From contig NZ_VRUA01000013.1 in NCBI RefSeq assembly GCF_008017535.1, positions 42,553-106,552 of the forward strand: a stretch of DNA of 64,000 nt, in the 5' to 3' direction. Made by a program: the position numbers and the translations under genes. The stretch's first letter is position 1. The number at the start of each line of letters is the position of its first letter. Below, in pieces: positions 40,951-50,511 of this stretch. The stretch comes from Ottowia flava (lineage in GTDB: Bacteria; Pseudomonadota; Gammaproteobacteria; Burkholderiales; Burkholderiaceae_C). The notes under the pieces were generated by a model. The model was not told the DNA's origin. It ran no database searches and saw nothing but the letters and a program-made list of their open reading frames with translations.

Positions 40951-41025
40951 ATGAACGACACCACCGGGCGCGAGCCCGACACACGCGGCTGCAAGGCCTT
41001 TTTAGCGGTGGGGTGCCATGTCTGA
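40951..41025 (+). CDS. 24-codon leader-type open frame overlapping the next start
   Basis: A small frame (MNDTTGREPDTRG..., 24 residues) with a plausible ribosome binding site (AGAGGA, eight bases before the ATG). Its last codons and TGA overlap the ATG of the next gene in a different frame. Translation of the leader could therefore couple or control the hydrolase gene. The peptide itself has no recognisable features and may be a chance frame. Confidence 0.3.
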   Translation: MNDTTGREPDTRGCKAFLAVGCHV

Positions 41026-42163
41026 GCGCCCGGATCCCCAGACGCAGGATGTCATGCAGGATTGCGTGCTGTTCAGCGAGATCATCACCGCTTGCGGGCG
41101 GCGCTTTGGCCACGCCACGCTCAATTCGCTGCCCACGCTCAACGCGCTGTCGCTCCCGATGATCGACAAACTTGGGCCCAAGCTCGCGGATTGGGCCAAG
41201 GACCGGGGCATCGTCGGCGTGGTGCTCGACGCAGTCGGCAACAAGGCCTTCTGTGCGGGTGGCGATCTGCAGTTACTGTACGCGTCGATGCGCGAAACGC
41301 CGCCGGGTCAGATCCCGCTAAACGCCGCGCGCTTTTTCGAGCGCGAATACCGGCTCGACTACCAAATCCACACCTACCCGAAACCCGTGCTGTGCTGGGG
41401 CAACGGCATCGTGATGGGTGGCGGCATCGGCCTACTGGCCGGCGCGTCGCACCGCGTGGGCACCTTGTCGACGCGCCTGGCGATGCCGGAGATTTCCATC
41501 GGCCTGTACCCCGACGTGGGCGGCAGCTGGTTCCTGCGACGCTCGCCCGGACGCACCGGCCTGTTTCTGGCGCTGACCGGTGCGTCTATCAACGCGGCCG
41601 ATGCGCGCTTTGCTGGCCTGGTCGATTTTGTGGTCGCGCAGGACGACAAGGCACAGGTGCTGGCCGATCTCGCTAAGGCGCAATGGTCCGATGTTGCCGA
41701 CGTCAACTCCGCGCGCCTCAGCCACGTGCTGGTGCGCCATTCTGTCCCCGAAGCGGCCTTGCCGCCGTCCAACCTGCGCAAGCACTTTGACGCGATCGAA
41801 GCCATCATTGGCCACGACCAGCTGGCCGACATTGCGCGGCGTCTGCAGGCGTTGACAGCGCACGAAGATCCGTGGCTGTCCAATGCGGCCAAGACCTTCG
41901 TCAAGGGTTCGCCCACCTCGGCGGGGCTGTCCTTCGCGCTGTGGCGGCGCGTGCTGCACCTATCGATGGCCGATGTCTTGCGGCTGGAATACCATGTCTC
42001 CGTCGCTTGTGCACGGTTTGGCGACTTTGCTGAAGGCATCCGCGCCCTCATCATCGACAAGGATCGCAATCCTCAATGGCGCCCTGCCACCCTGGCCGAG
42101 GTGAGCGACGACTACATTCAATCCTTCCTGCAGCCGCCACATCCGCTGGCCGACCTACTGTAA
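41018..42163 (+). CDS. 3-Hydroxyisobutyryl-CoA hydrolase-like enoyl-CoA hydratase family protein
   Basis: A 381-residue crotonase-superfamily protein of the 3-hydroxyisobutyryl-CoA hydrolase (HIBCH) type. The family segments NAFCAGGD-like (AFCAGGDLQLLY), GNGIVMGGGIGL and MPEISIGLYPDVGGSWFL are present. The length of about 380 fits HIBCH and not the 260-residue hydratases. It would release 3-hydroxyisobutyrate from its CoA ester for mmsB in valine degradation. The order acyl-CoA dehydrogenase, mmsB, HIBCH is consistent. No separate methacrylyl-CoA hydratase is seen in the window. Confidence 0.88.
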   Translation: MSERPDPQTQDVMQDCVLFSEIITACGRRFGHATLNSLPTLNALSLPMIDKLGPKLADWAKDRGIVGVVLDAVGNKAFCAGGDLQLLYASMRETPPGQIPLNAARFFEREYRLDYQIHTYPKPVLCWGNGIVMGGGIGLLAGASHRVGTLSTRLAMPEISIGLYPDVGGSWFLRRSPGRTGLFLALTGASINAADARFAGLVDFVVAQDDKAQVLADLAKAQWSDVADVNSARLSHVLVRHSVPEAALPPSNLRKHFDAIEAIIGHDQLADIARRLQALTAHEDPWLSNAAKTFVKGSPTSAGLSFALWRRVLHLSMADVLRLEYHVSVACARFGDFAEGIRALIIDKDRNPQWRPATLAEVSDDYIQSFLQPPHPLADLL

Positions 42164-42180
42164 GCCGGAGCCCATTGCCC

Positions 42181-43764
42181 ATGACACCCGACTCATTGCA
42201 ACGCCTGTTCGAAGACTGGACCCGCCACTGGATGCTACCGCAGCAGACGCCTGGCGAGGGCGCCGCGCCTGGCGCGCTGGCGAGCGACCCGCGCTTCAAG
42301 GACCCGGCCTGGACGGCCACACCTTACGGCCGTTTCCTGCTGAAGTGGTACGAGGCCGCTGGCCAGACTGCGCAGCATGTCGGTGAGTTGGGCAACCAGT
42401 TGCCTGCGCACCAGAAGAACTTGTGGAACTTCTACGTGCAGTATGCGGTGGACGCGCTGTCGCCGTCCAACTACTTCCTGACCAACCCGCAAGCCTTGCA
42501 GAAGGCGCTGGACACGCAGGGCAAGAGCGTGCTGACCGGCCTGACGCGCGCGCTGGAAGACCTGCAGAACAACGCGCTGCCCGCGTCGACCGACGCATCG
42601 GCCTTCACGGTCGGCGGCAACCTGGCCAACACGGCCGGCGCCGTGGTGTTCCAGAACGAGGTGTTCCAGCTGCTCCAGTACCAGCCGCTCACGGCGAAGG
42701 TCAGCGCCGTGCCGGTGGTGGTTGTGCCGCCTTGCGTGAACAAGTACTACGCGTTCGATCTGAACGAGCAGAAGTCCTTCGTCAAGTACCTGGTGGAGCA
42801 GGGCATGCAAGTCTTCATGGTGTCCTGGCGCAACCCGCACGCTGGCACCACCCAGGCGGGCTGGGAAGAGTACATCTACGACGGTGTGCACAAGGCGATC
42901 AAGGTGACCTGCGACGTCGCCAGCTCGCCCAGAACCAACCTGCTGGCCTGGTGCATCGGTGGCGCGTTGTCATTCTCGGCGCTGTCCGTGATGACGGCGG
43001 CCGAGAAGAAGCGCATTGCCTCGGCCACCTTCCTCACCACGCTGGTCGACTATTCGGACCACGGCGACGTGGGCATCTTCATCGATCCACCGCAGGTCGC
43101 CGCCATGGAGCCGCGCCTGCGCATGAAGGGCGTGATGCCCGGCCAGGATTTGGCCAAGGCCATGGCCATGCTGCACGCCAAGGATTCGATCTGGCACTTC
43201 TACGTGTCCAACTACCTTCTGGGCGACAACATCCCGCCTTTCGACGTGCTGTACTGGAACAGCGACACGGCCAACGTGCCAGCCAACCTGTACCAGTACT
43301 ACGTTGAGAACATGTACCTCAAGAACCTGATGCGCGAGCCCGGCGCGCTGCAACTGCGCGGCCGCAAGTCCGACCCTGGCAACCTTGATATGCCGTGCTG
43401 CTTCGTGTCGGCGACCGAGGACCACATCGTCCCCTGGAAGACTACGCTGCTCGGGTTGGACCTGGTGTCGGGCCCCGCCGAATTCCTGCTGACCGAAGGC
43501 GGCCACGTCTCCGGCACCGTGATCAACCACCCGGCCAAGTCGCGCAAGAGCTACTGGTTCAACGGCCCGCGCACGACCGACCCTGAGGCCTGGCAGGCCG
43601 GCGCTGAAAAGCACCAGGGCAGCTGGTGGCCAGAATGGCAGCGCTGGGTCGCCCAGTTCAGCGGCAAGCAGGTGGCCGCACCCCAGGCGCTGGGCAGCGC
43701 CGACTGGCCGGTGATTGAAGCCGCGCCTGGTTCCTACGTGCTGGAAATAGTGCCGCAAGGCTGA
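42181..43764 (+). CDS. phaC: Class I poly(3-hydroxyalkanoate) synthase
   Basis: A 527-residue PHA synthase. It polymerises (R)-3-hydroxyacyl-CoA to storage polyester at the granule surface. The nucleophile C258 lies in LLAWCIGGAL. The first Gly of the usual G-x-C-x-G box is Ala here. The Asp and His of the triad are expected in ATEDHIV and GGHVSG. It begins 17 bases after the HIBCH-like gene stop and is followed within 10 bases by an alpha/beta hydrolase. No phaA or phaB is linked. Propionyl-CoA from the neighbours could supply 3-hydroxyvalerate units. Confidence 0.93.
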   Translation: MTPDSLQRLFEDWTRHWMLPQQTPGEGAAPGALASDPRFKDPAWTATPYGRFLLKWYEAAGQTAQHVGELGNQLPAHQKNLWNFYVQYAVDALSPSNYFLTNPQALQKALDTQGKSVLTGLTRALEDLQNNALPASTDASAFTVGGNLANTAGAVVFQNEVFQLLQYQPLTAKVSAVPVVVVPPCVNKYYAFDLNEQKSFVKYLVEQGMQVFMVSWRNPHAGTTQAGWEEYIYDGVHKAIKVTCDVASSPRTNLLAWCIGGALSFSALSVMTAAEKKRIASATFLTTLVDYSDHGDVGIFIDPPQVAAMEPRLRMKGVMPGQDLAKAMAMLHAKDSIWHFYVSNYLLGDNIPPFDVLYWNSDTANVPANLYQYYVENMYLKNLMREPGALQLRGRKSDPGNLDMPCCFVSATEDHIVPWKTTLLGLDLVSGPAEFLLTEGGHVSGTVINHPAKSRKSYWFNGPRTTDPEAWQAGAEKHQGSWWPEWQRWVAQFSGKQVAAPQALGSADWPVIEAAPGSYVLEIVPQG

Positions 43765-43774
43765 GTGCGGAACG

Positions 43775-44869
43775 ATGCGCCGCGACCCTGATAACGCCAC
43801 CGATTCCGTTCCCCGCACGGCCATCGAGATCGCGTCCAGCACTGCGTCCCGCGAGGGCCTGCCCGACATTGCCGTCTGCGATTTCGCGCTGCCCGTTCCC
43901 GGCGCGCCCGAGGTATCCATCCACGTGCGCAACAAGCGCCTACCGGGTAAACCGGTCAATGACCAGAAGGTGGTGGTCTTCGTGCACGGCGCCAGCTACG
44001 CCGGCAGCGTGGTGTTTGACCATCCGATGTTCGGCGGCGGCTCGTGGCTGGACTACATGGCCGTGCACGGTTTTGACGCCTATGTGTTCGACATCCGCGG
44101 CTACGGCCGCTCGTCGCGCCCGCCCGAATTCACCAGCGGCGCCGGCGCACGCAGTCCCTACGCCAAGACCGCGGATGCCTTGCATGACCTCGCGGCTGTG
44201 GTCGACTTCGTGCGCCAGCGCAGCGGTGCGGCCCAGGTCAACCTGATCGGTTGGTCCTGGGGTACGTCGATCGCCGGCGGCTTCGCGGCCGAGTACGGGG
44301 AACTGGTTCGAAATCTGGTCATGGTGGCGCCGCTGTGGACGATCCGTAACACGCCGGTGGTGGCTTTGTCGCGCTGGATGATGGCGGCTATGCCCACACC
44401 CGCGCTGGGCACGGTCGATTTCCTGGGCGCCTTCCGCAATGTGCCCAAGGCCGAGGCGCGCAAGCGCTGGGTGCGCGGCCTGGAGGACACGTTGGCTGAG
44501 CAAATCATGCCCGCGGCCGAGTTTGACGCCTGGTGGCAGGCCTTGTCCGCGGTGCAGTGCACGCCAGGAGCCGAGAACGATACCGTGCGCGTGCCCAACG
44601 GTGTGATGGCCGACCTGATCGATATCTGGGGCGCCGGAGGCGCGACCTACACCCCTGAACGTATTCGCGCGCCCACGCAACTGCTATGGGGCGAGTGGGA
44701 CGTGGACACGCCTTTGTCCATGGCGCAGGACGTGTTCGACCGGCTGCGCGGCGCGTCGTACAAGCGTCTGGAGGTGCTGGCGCGCGGTACCCATTCGATG
44801 GCGCTGGAGCTCAATCGCGTCGACTTGTACCGGCGCGCGCGCGAGTTCTTGGAGACGCGCTTCAACTGA
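43775..44869 (+). CDS. Alpha/beta hydrolase linked to phaC
   Basis: A 364-residue alpha/beta hydrolase. The oxyanion motif is VHGASY, the nucleophile lies in IGWSWGTS, the acid in GEWDVDTP and the His in RGTHSM. The HGFDAYVFDIRGYGRSSRP region is typical of epoxide-hydrolase or esterase-like members. It starts 10 bases after phaC and so is co-transcribed, which suggests a PHA-related or ester-hydrolysing role. No lipase-type signal peptide is present. Function inferred only from context. Confidence 0.8.
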   Translation: MRRDPDNATDSVPRTAIEIASSTASREGLPDIAVCDFALPVPGAPEVSIHVRNKRLPGKPVNDQKVVVFVHGASYAGSVVFDHPMFGGGSWLDYMAVHGFDAYVFDIRGYGRSSRPPEFTSGAGARSPYAKTADALHDLAAVVDFVRQRSGAAQVNLIGWSWGTSIAGGFAAEYGELVRNLVMVAPLWTIRNTPVVALSRWMMAAMPTPALGTVDFLGAFRNVPKAEARKRWVRGLEDTLAEQIMPAAEFDAWWQALSAVQCTPGAENDTVRVPNGVMADLIDIWGAGGATYTPERIRAPTQLLWGEWDVDTPLSMAQDVFDRLRGASYKRLEVLARGTHSMALELNRVDLYRRAREFLETRFN

Positions 44870-44923
44870 AACCGGCCTGCGTCGACCGCGCGCGGCGACC
44901 GCCAGGTGCGTCGAGTGACCTTT

Positions 44924-44990
44924 TGCTTCCAAAAGAGGAGCTGGTCTCTCAATATCCACTAGGGCCAGGGCCCGATTTCTTTTGGAATTC
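44924..44990 (-). repeat. Interspersed repeat, copy 9 (diverged)
   Basis: A reverse copy in the 298-base gap between the hydrolase and metE ends. TGCTTCCAAAAGAGGAGCTG, GTCTCTCAATATCCACTAGG, GCCAGGGCCCGATTTCTTTT are recognisable against the family. Nothing else is visible in 44870-45167. Confidence 0.6.
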
Positions 44991-45167
44991 ACCAATTGGC
45001 CCTGCGCACCGCGTGACGCATCCAACCCAGCGCGTGCGCGAGCGCGAGCATACCTGCAGCACGCGACTAGCAAACAACAAAGAGCCACGACCTCAGGCCG
45101 TGGCGGGCGGTCGGAGTGAGTCATGCTAGGGGCGCGAGCGGCCTGATGGCTGGGCTGCTCACCATGC

Positions 45168-47495
45168 TCAGGCAGCGGTCGCTACCTCATTGCGCAACGT
45201 TTTGGCTGCGGCCACCATCTGCTCCAACGCGGGGATCACTTCGTGCCAATTTCGCGTCTTCAGCCCGCAGTCGGGGTTGACCCACAGCCGCTCGGGCGGA
45301 ATGCGTTCGGCCGCCTTTTTCATCAGCCCGACGATGTGCTGTTGCGTGGGGATGTTGGGCGAATGGATGTCGTACACGCCCGGGCCGATCTGGTTCGGGT
45401 ATTTGAAGTCGTTGAATGCGTCCAACAGCTCCATGTCCGAACGCGAGGTCTCGATGGTGATCACGTCCGCGTCCATGTCGGCGATCGACGCGATGATGTC
45501 GTTGAACTCGGAATAGCACATGTGCGTGTGGATCTGCGTCTCGTCGCGCACGCCGTTCGCCGTGATGCGGAAGCACTCGATTGCCCAGTCCAGGTAGGTT
45601 TTCCAGTCGGCTCGGCGCAGGGGCAGGCCCTCACGCAGCGCTGCTTCGTCGATCTGGATCACGCGGACGCCGGCGCGCTCCAGGTCCAGCACCTCATCGC
45701 GGATCGCCAGCGCCAGCTGCTTGCACGATGCCGCGCGCGGCTGATCGTCGCGCACGAAGGACCAGTTCAGGATCGTCACCGGGCCCGTCAGCATGCCCTT
45801 CATGGGTTTGGACGTCAGCGACTGTGCAAAGGTGGTCCACGCCACCGTCATCGGCTGCGGGCGGCTGATGTCACCGAACAGGATCGGCGGCTTCACGCAG
45901 CGCGAGCCGTACGACTGCACCCAGCCGAACTGGCTGAAGGCATAGCCTTCGAGCTGCTCACCGAAGTACTCGACCATGTCGTTGCGCTCGGCCTCGCCGT
46001 GCACCAGCACGTCCAGGCCCAGCGTTTCCTGCTCGCGCACGCTGCGTTCGATCTCGGCGTGCATGGCGCGCTGGTAGCCCGCAGCGTCCAGCCGCCCCGC
46101 CTTGAATTCGCTGCGCGCCTGGCGGATCTCGCTGGTTTGCGGGAAGGAGCCGATGGTGGTGGTCGGGAAGGCCGGCAGCTTCAACAGTGCGGCCTGCTTG
46201 GCGGCGCGCTGCGCGTAGGCACTTTCGCGAAGGCCCAGCTGAGCGTCGATGCGCGCGACGGCGGCTTTCACGGCCGGGTTGTGCACGCGCGGCGAGGCGC
46301 GGCGCGCGGCCAGCGCGGCCTGGTTGGTGGCCAGTTCCTGGGCGACGGCGTCGCGGCCTTCGTTGATGGCGCGCGCCAGCACGGCCAGCTCGTCCAGCTT
46401 CTGTCGGGCAAAGGCCAGCCAGGAGCGCACATTGGCGTCCAGCCGCTCTTCGCTGGCCAGATCGACCGGCACGTGCAGCAGCGAGCACGACGGCGCCAGC
46501 CACAGCCGATCACCCAGACGCTCGGCCAGCGGCTCCAGCCAGTCCAGCGTGGCGGCGAGGTCGGTCTTCCAGATGTTGCGGCCGTTGACCACGCCTAGGG
46601 ACAACACCTTGTGCGCGGGCAGCAGGCCCAGCAGCGGCAGCACGTCTTCGCGGCCATTGATGGCGTCCACGTGCAGGCCTGCCACCGGCAGGTTGGCGGC
46701 AAGGTGGGCGTTGTCCTTCAGTTGCCCGAAATAGGTGGCGAGCAGCAGCTTGGGCTTGCAGATCTTGAGGTGGTGGTAGGCCGTGTTGAAGGCGTGGCGC
46801 CAGTCGGCGTCCAGCTCGGTGACGAGCAGCGGCTCGTCGATCTGCACCCATTCCACGCCTTCGGCGGCCAGGCGGTCCAGCAGCTGCGCGTACACCGGCA
46901 GCAGCTGCTCCAGCAGAGCCAGCTTCTCGGCGCCATCCTTGGCCTTGCCCAGCGCCAGGTAGGTCACCGGCCCGACGATGACGGGCTTGGCCTTCACGCC
47001 CTGGGCGCGCGCTTCGGCCAGCTGCGCCAGCAGCCGCTCGGGGTTCAGCGCAAAGCGCGTCTGCGCGGTGAATTCGGGGACGATGTAGTGGTAGTTGGTG
47101 TCGAACCACTTGGTCATCTCGCCAGCGGCCACGCCGCCGTCGCCGTGCTTCTCGGCGTGAGCGCCGCCGCAGCAGGCGGCTTCTGCGACGGCCGCCGAGC
47201 GTCCGCGCGCCACGCGGAAGTAGTTGTCCAGCTCGGCGCCCTGAAAGCCCTGCACCCGCTCCGGCAGGTTGCCCAGCGTGAAGCTCATGTCGAGCACCTG
47301 GTCGTAGTACGAGAAATCGCCCACCGGCACCAGGCCCAGCGCGGCCTGATCGGCCCAGTGGCGCGCCCGCAGATCGGCGCCGGTGGCCAGCAGATCGGCC
47401 TGCGAGCTTTGGCCCCTCCAGTAGGCTTCCAGGGCGAATTTGAGTTCACGGCGCGCGCCGATGCGCGGGTAGCCGAGGTTGTGCGTGATGACCAT
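45168..47495 (-). CDS. metE: Cobalamin-independent methionine synthase MetE
   Basis: A 775-residue B12-independent methionine synthase. It transfers the methyl group of 5-methyltetrahydrofolate (polyglutamate) to homocysteine. The C-terminal zinc site is complete: HTHMCYSEF gives His and Cys, and NPDCGLKTR gives the last Cys, with an intervening Glu. The duplicated N-terminal domain begins at [15 protein letters not shown]. The ATG at 47495 is preferred to an upstream one because the extra 23 residues are not of the family. It is divergent from metR. Confidence 0.96.
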   Translation of the reverse strand: MVITHNLGYPRIGARRELKFALEAYWRGQSSQADLLATGADLRARHWADQAALGLVPVGDFSYYDQVLDMSFTLGNLPERVQGFQGAELDNYFRVARGRSAAVAEAACCGGAHAEKHGDGGVAAGEMTKWFDTNYHYIVPEFTAQTRFALNPERLLAQLAEARAQGVKAKPVIVGPVTYLALGKAKDGAEKLALLEQLLPVYAQLLDRLAAEGVEWVQIDEPLLVTELDADWRHAFNTAYHHLKICKPKLLLATYFGQLKDNAHLAANLPVAGLHVDAINGREDVLPLLGLLPAHKVLSLGVVNGRNIWKTDLAATLDWLEPLAERLGDRLWLAPSCSLLHVPVDLASEERLDANVRSWLAFARQKLDELAVLARAINEGRDAVAQELATNQAALAARRASPRVHNPAVKAAVARIDAQLGLRESAYAQRAAKQAALLKLPAFPTTTIGSFPQTSEIRQARSEFKAGRLDAAGYQRAMHAEIERSVREQETLGLDVLVHGEAERNDMVEYFGEQLEGYAFSQFGWVQSYGSRCVKPPILFGDISRPQPMTVAWTTFAQSLTSKPMKGMLTGPVTILNWSFVRDDQPRAASCKQLALAIRDEVLDLERAGVRVIQIDEAALREGLPLRRADWKTYLDWAIECFRITANGVRDETQIHTHMCYSEFNDIIASIADMDADVITIETSRSDMELLDAFNDFKYPNQIGPGVYDIHSPNIPTQQHIVGLMKKAAERIPPERLWVNPDCGLKTRNWHEVIPALEQMVAAAKTLRNEVATAA

Positions 47496-47578
47496 GAAAT
47501 GCTCTGCGTATAGGAGGAAAGACAGGCATGGTAGGCAGCGCAATGCGTGAAGTAAAATGGTCAATTCTCAACATTCAA

Positions 47579-47591
47579 TGAATTTGGCTCA
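47579..47591 (+). promoter_or_regulatory. Probable MetR-binding site between metE and metR
   Basis: TGAATTTGGCTCA matches the MetR consensus TGAA-N5-TTCA with one mismatch. It stands in the 99-base divergent gap just before the metR ATG. Binding there would activate metE and repress metR; this is inference from the motif. Confidence 0.5.
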
Positions 47592-47594
47592 TAC

Positions 47595-48491
47595 ATGATC
47601 GAGCGCATGCACCTGGCCATCGTGCAGGAGGTCGACCGGTGCGGCTCGCTCACCGCCGCGGCCGAAGTGCTGTGTCTCACGCAATCGGCGCTCAGCCACT
47701 CGATCCGCAAACTTGAAGATCAGCTGGGCACGCCGATCTGGACGCGCGACGGCCGCAGCCTGCGGCTGACCCAGGGCGGGCAGTACCTGCTGGGCGTGGC
47801 CAAGCGCGTGCTGCCCCAGCTCGCGCTGGCCGAGGAGCGGCTCGCGCAGTTTGCGCAGGGCGCGCGCGGCACGCTGCGCATCGGCATGGAATGCCATCCC
47901 TGCTACCAGTGGCTGCTGAAAGTGGTGGCGCCGTACCTGGCGGCGTGGCCCGACGTCGACGTGGACGTCAAGCAGAAGTTCCAGTTTGGCGGCATTGGCG
48001 CGCTGATCGGCTACGAGATCGACCTGCTGGTCACGCCCGATCCGCTGTACAAGCCCGGTCTGCATTTCGAGCCGGTGTTCGACTACGAGCAGGTGCTGGT
48101 CGTGGGCGCGAACCATCGCCTGGCGCGGGTGGCGTACGTCAAGCCGCGGCAGCTGCAGGACGAGGTGCTGATCACCTACCCGGTTGAGGCGGATCGGCTC
48201 GACGTGTTCAACCAGTTCCTCACGCCTGCGGGGGTGGCGCCGCGGCGCCACAAGACGATTGAGACCACTGACATCATGTTGCAGATGGTGGCCAGCGGGC
48301 GCGGCGTGGCGGCGCTGCCGCGCTGGCTGGTGCAGGAATACGCCGCCCAACTGGGCGTGGTGCCTGTGCGCCTGGGCGCGCGCGGCGTGGCCAAGCAGAT
48401 CCACCTGGGCGCGCGTGAGGGCGAGCTGGACATCGACTACCTGCGTGCCTTCATCGCACTGGCGCGCGCGCTGCCTGCCGTGCCCGCTTGA
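47595..48491 (+). CDS. metR: LysR-type activator MetR
   Basis: A 298-residue LysR-type regulator that activates methionine genes with homocysteine as co-effector. The N-terminal HTH is CGSLTAAAEVLCLTQSALSHSIRKLEDQLG; the effector domain has GMECHPCYQWLL, a segment typical of MetR. It is divergent from metE, the usual arrangement. It converges on the acyl-responsive regulator at 48574, with one interspersed repeat between. Confidence 0.93.
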   Translation: MIERMHLAIVQEVDRCGSLTAAAEVLCLTQSALSHSIRKLEDQLGTPIWTRDGRSLRLTQGGQYLLGVAKRVLPQLALAEERLAQFAQGARGTLRIGMECHPCYQWLLKVVAPYLAAWPDVDVDVKQKFQFGGIGALIGYEIDLLVTPDPLYKPGLHFEPVFDYEQVLVVGANHRLARVAYVKPRQLQDEVLITYPVEADRLDVFNQFLTPAGVAPRRHKTIETTDIMLQMVASGRGVAALPRWLVQEYAAQLGVVPVRLGARGVAKQIHLGAREGELDIDYLRAFIALARALPAVPA

Positions 48492-48493
48492 AA

Positions 48494-48551
48494 AAGCATA
48501 GCTGGCGGCGCCGATTCCGCGCCAATTTCAGATTAAAACCGCCTGAAATCG
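48494..48551 (-). repeat. Interspersed repeat, copy 10 (metR/regulator junction)
   Basis: A reverse copy of a subtype shared with copy 11: GCATAGCTGGCGGCGCCGAT, TCCGCGCCAATTTCAG and a distal CTGAAATC. The TTTCAG/CTGAAA arms can form a hairpin between two convergent genes. Confidence 0.75.
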
Positions 48552-48573
48552 CCGCCAATCCGGCGCGGCCAGC

Positions 48574-49995
48574 TCACTTTTTGGAAGTAGGAGCGAACGC
48601 GTAGGGCACGAACCGGCTCTGGTTCTCGTCCACTTCGAGTGCGCGTCCGATGAACGGAAACGCGCGCTGCGGGCAGTCGGTGCGTTCGCACACCTTGCAG
48701 CCCATGCCGATCGGCGTGGCGGCGTCCGGGTCGCGCAGATCCAGCCCCTTGGAATAGACCAGGCGCGGCGCATGGCGGATGTCGCAGCCCAGGCCCACCG
48801 AGAACGTCTTGCCGCGTGCGCCGTAGCCCGGCCGCCCCTGAGCCACCGTGCGCGCAATCCACAGGTAGGTGCGCCCGTCGGGCATGCGCGCCATCTGCGG
48901 CACGATGCGCCCGGGCTGCGCGAAGGCTTCGTACACGTTCCACAGCGGGCAGGTGCCGCCCACGCGCGAGAAGTGAAAGTGCGTGGCCGACTGGCGCTTG
49001 GAGATGTTGCCCGCGCGGTCCACCCGCACGAAGAAGAACGGCACGCCGGGCGCGCCCGGCCGCTGCAGCGTGGACAGCCGGTGGCACACGGTTTCAAACC
49101 CCACGCCGAAGCGCTGCGCGAGCAGCTCGATGTCGTAGCGCAGCGCCTCGGCCGCCTGCCAGAAATCGCCGTAGGGCAGCAGCAGCGCGCCCGCCACGTA
49201 GTTCGCCAGGCCCACGCGGGCCAGATGGCGCGAAGCCGCGTCCTCGTCGAAGGGCGGCACGTCGATCAGCGCGTCGATCGGCTCGCGCATCTCCAGCAGC
49301 GCGAGCTGCGTGGCCAGCTGGAAGGCGCGCTGGCCTTCATTGAGCTCACCCGACAGTGCCAGCGTGCGCGCGGAGGCGTCGAACTGGCGCTTGCCGGTGT
49401 CGGCGTCGGTGGTGTGCAGCAGCGTGACGCCGTGGCGCGTGCGCAGGCGCTCCGCCAGCCACGCGGCCAACGGCCCATGGCCGCGTGCTTGCAGGGCGAG
49501 CGCCTCCGCCGCGCGATCAAGCCCGTCGAAGTGGTTCTGGTAGGCAAAGAAAAAGTCGCGCACCGCTTCAAACGGCATCGCTGCGGGCGCCGCGGCGTCG
49601 GAGCGCTCGTCGCCCAGCTTCAGCGCCATGGCTTCGACCCGCGCGGCCGTCGCCACGTTGCGCCGATGCAGTTGCACCAGCGCGCGCGCCAGCGTGGGCA
49701 TTTGCGTGGCGACTTCCTTCAGCTCGGGCAGGGTGACGGGTTCGGCGGCGTCGGCCAGCGCCTCCTGCATGGCCGCAACCAGGCGCGCTTCTTCGTCTTC
49801 CGAGAACTGCTGCACGTCCACGCCGAGCGCGCGGCTGATCTTGAGCAGCACCGCCACCGTGAGCGGGCGCTGGTTCTGCTCGATCTGGTTCAGGTAGCTC
49901 GGCGACAGACCCAGCGCCTGCGCCATGGCGATCTGCGACAGGCCGCGCTCGGCGCGCAGGCGGCGCAGTTTGACGCCCATGAACGTCTTCTTCAT
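48574..49995 (-). CDS. Short-chain acyl-CoA-type regulator (XRE domain + IrrE/DUF2083)
   Basis: A 473-residue regulator of the RamB/PrpR/ScfR group. An N-terminal XRE helix-turn-helix (LRRLRAERGLSQIAMAQALGLSPSYL) is followed by an IrrE-like middle and a C-terminal DUF2083 domain with Cys-rich GMGCKVCERTDCPQRAFPF. The latter could bind iron-sulfur or another ligand. Members control propionate, acetate or glyoxylate-cycle genes in response to short-chain acyl-CoA. It is divergent from the methylcitrate operon and should regulate it. The start at 49995 is set by MKKTFMGVKLRRLR; the longer frame runs through the thioesterase region. Confidence 0.92.
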   Translation of the reverse strand: MKKTFMGVKLRRLRAERGLSQIAMAQALGLSPSYLNQIEQNQRPLTVAVLLKISRALGVDVQQFSEDEEARLVAAMQEALADAAEPVTLPELKEVATQMPTLARALVQLHRRNVATAARVEAMALKLGDERSDAAAPAAMPFEAVRDFFFAYQNHFDGLDRAAEALALQARGHGPLAAWLAERLRTRHGVTLLHTTDADTGKRQFDASARTLALSGELNEGQRAFQLATQLALLEMREPIDALIDVPPFDEDAASRHLARVGLANYVAGALLLPYGDFWQAAEALRYDIELLAQRFGVGFETVCHRLSTLQRPGAPGVPFFFVRVDRAGNISKRQSATHFHFSRVGGTCPLWNVYEAFAQPGRIVPQMARMPDGRTYLWIARTVAQGRPGYGARGKTFSVGLGCDIRHAPRLVYSKGLDLRDPDAATPIGMGCKVCERTDCPQRAFPFIGRALEVDENQSRFVPYAFAPTSKK

Positions 49996-50018
49996 GGCGT
50001 GCTGCGCTTGTGGGGGTG

Positions 50019-50110
50019 ATTCGCAAAATTTGCAAATTCGCGGCAATGGGTTCGCAAGGATTCGCCCTTTCAGTCCTTCTCTGGGGTGGGTATTTTGCGT
50101 AAATTGCGAA
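50019..50110. promoter_or_regulatory. Operators of the methylcitrate control region
   Basis: A cluster of related motifs: TTCGCAA (50020-50026), palindrome TTTGCAAA (50029-50036), TTCGCAA (50051-50057) and the reverse TTGCGAA (50104-50110). RamB/ScfR-type regulators of this family bind TTTGCAAA-like sites, so these are the likely operators for 48574-49995 and the divergent operon. Confidence 0.6.
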
Positions 50111-50112
50111 TC

Positions 50113-50511
50113 ATGATAAGCCCCCGCGGAACCACCGAATTGCACGAACTCGTGCTGCCCGCCATGGCCAATCACCACGGCACGCTGTTCGCGGGCGAAG
50201 GCCTGCAACGAATGGCCAAGGCCGCGTTTCTGGCCGCCCGCAGCCTGGCGCAGTGCGAGGTGGTGATGGCCGGCGTGACCGGCATCGACTTCACCTCGCC
50301 CGTGCCGGTGGGCCACCGGCTGACGCTGCGCGCGTGGGTCAGCCGCGTCGGCCGCAGTTCGATGACGGTGTGCGTCACCGGGCTGGCCGATGCGCCCGGC
50401 GTGCCGTGCGAAGAAGTGTTCAAGGGGGTGTTCGACATGGTCGCCGTGAATGGCCACGGCCGCCCCCAAGCCATCGATCCACGTTATCTGAATCAGAAGA
50501 CCCGCTCATGA
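50113..50511 (+). CDS. Acyl-CoA thioesterase (hotdog fold)
   Basis: A 132-residue single-hotdog-domain thioesterase of the YciA/acyl-CoA thioesterase type. The catalytic Asp region is [14 protein letters not shown], followed by [18 protein letters not shown]. It hydrolyses acyl-CoA, perhaps propionyl- or other short-chain CoA here. Its stop overlaps the prpC ATG as ATGA. The start is fixed by [16 protein letters not shown]; the frame is open nine codons further into the operator region. It is the first gene of the methylcitrate operon. Confidence 0.85.
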   Translation: MISPRGTTELHELVLPAMANHHGTLFAGEGLQRMAKAAFLAARSLAQCEVVMAGVTGIDFTSPVPVGHRLTLRAWVSRVGRSSMTVCVTGLADAPGVPCEEVFKGVFDMVAVNGHGRPQAIDPRYLNQKTRS

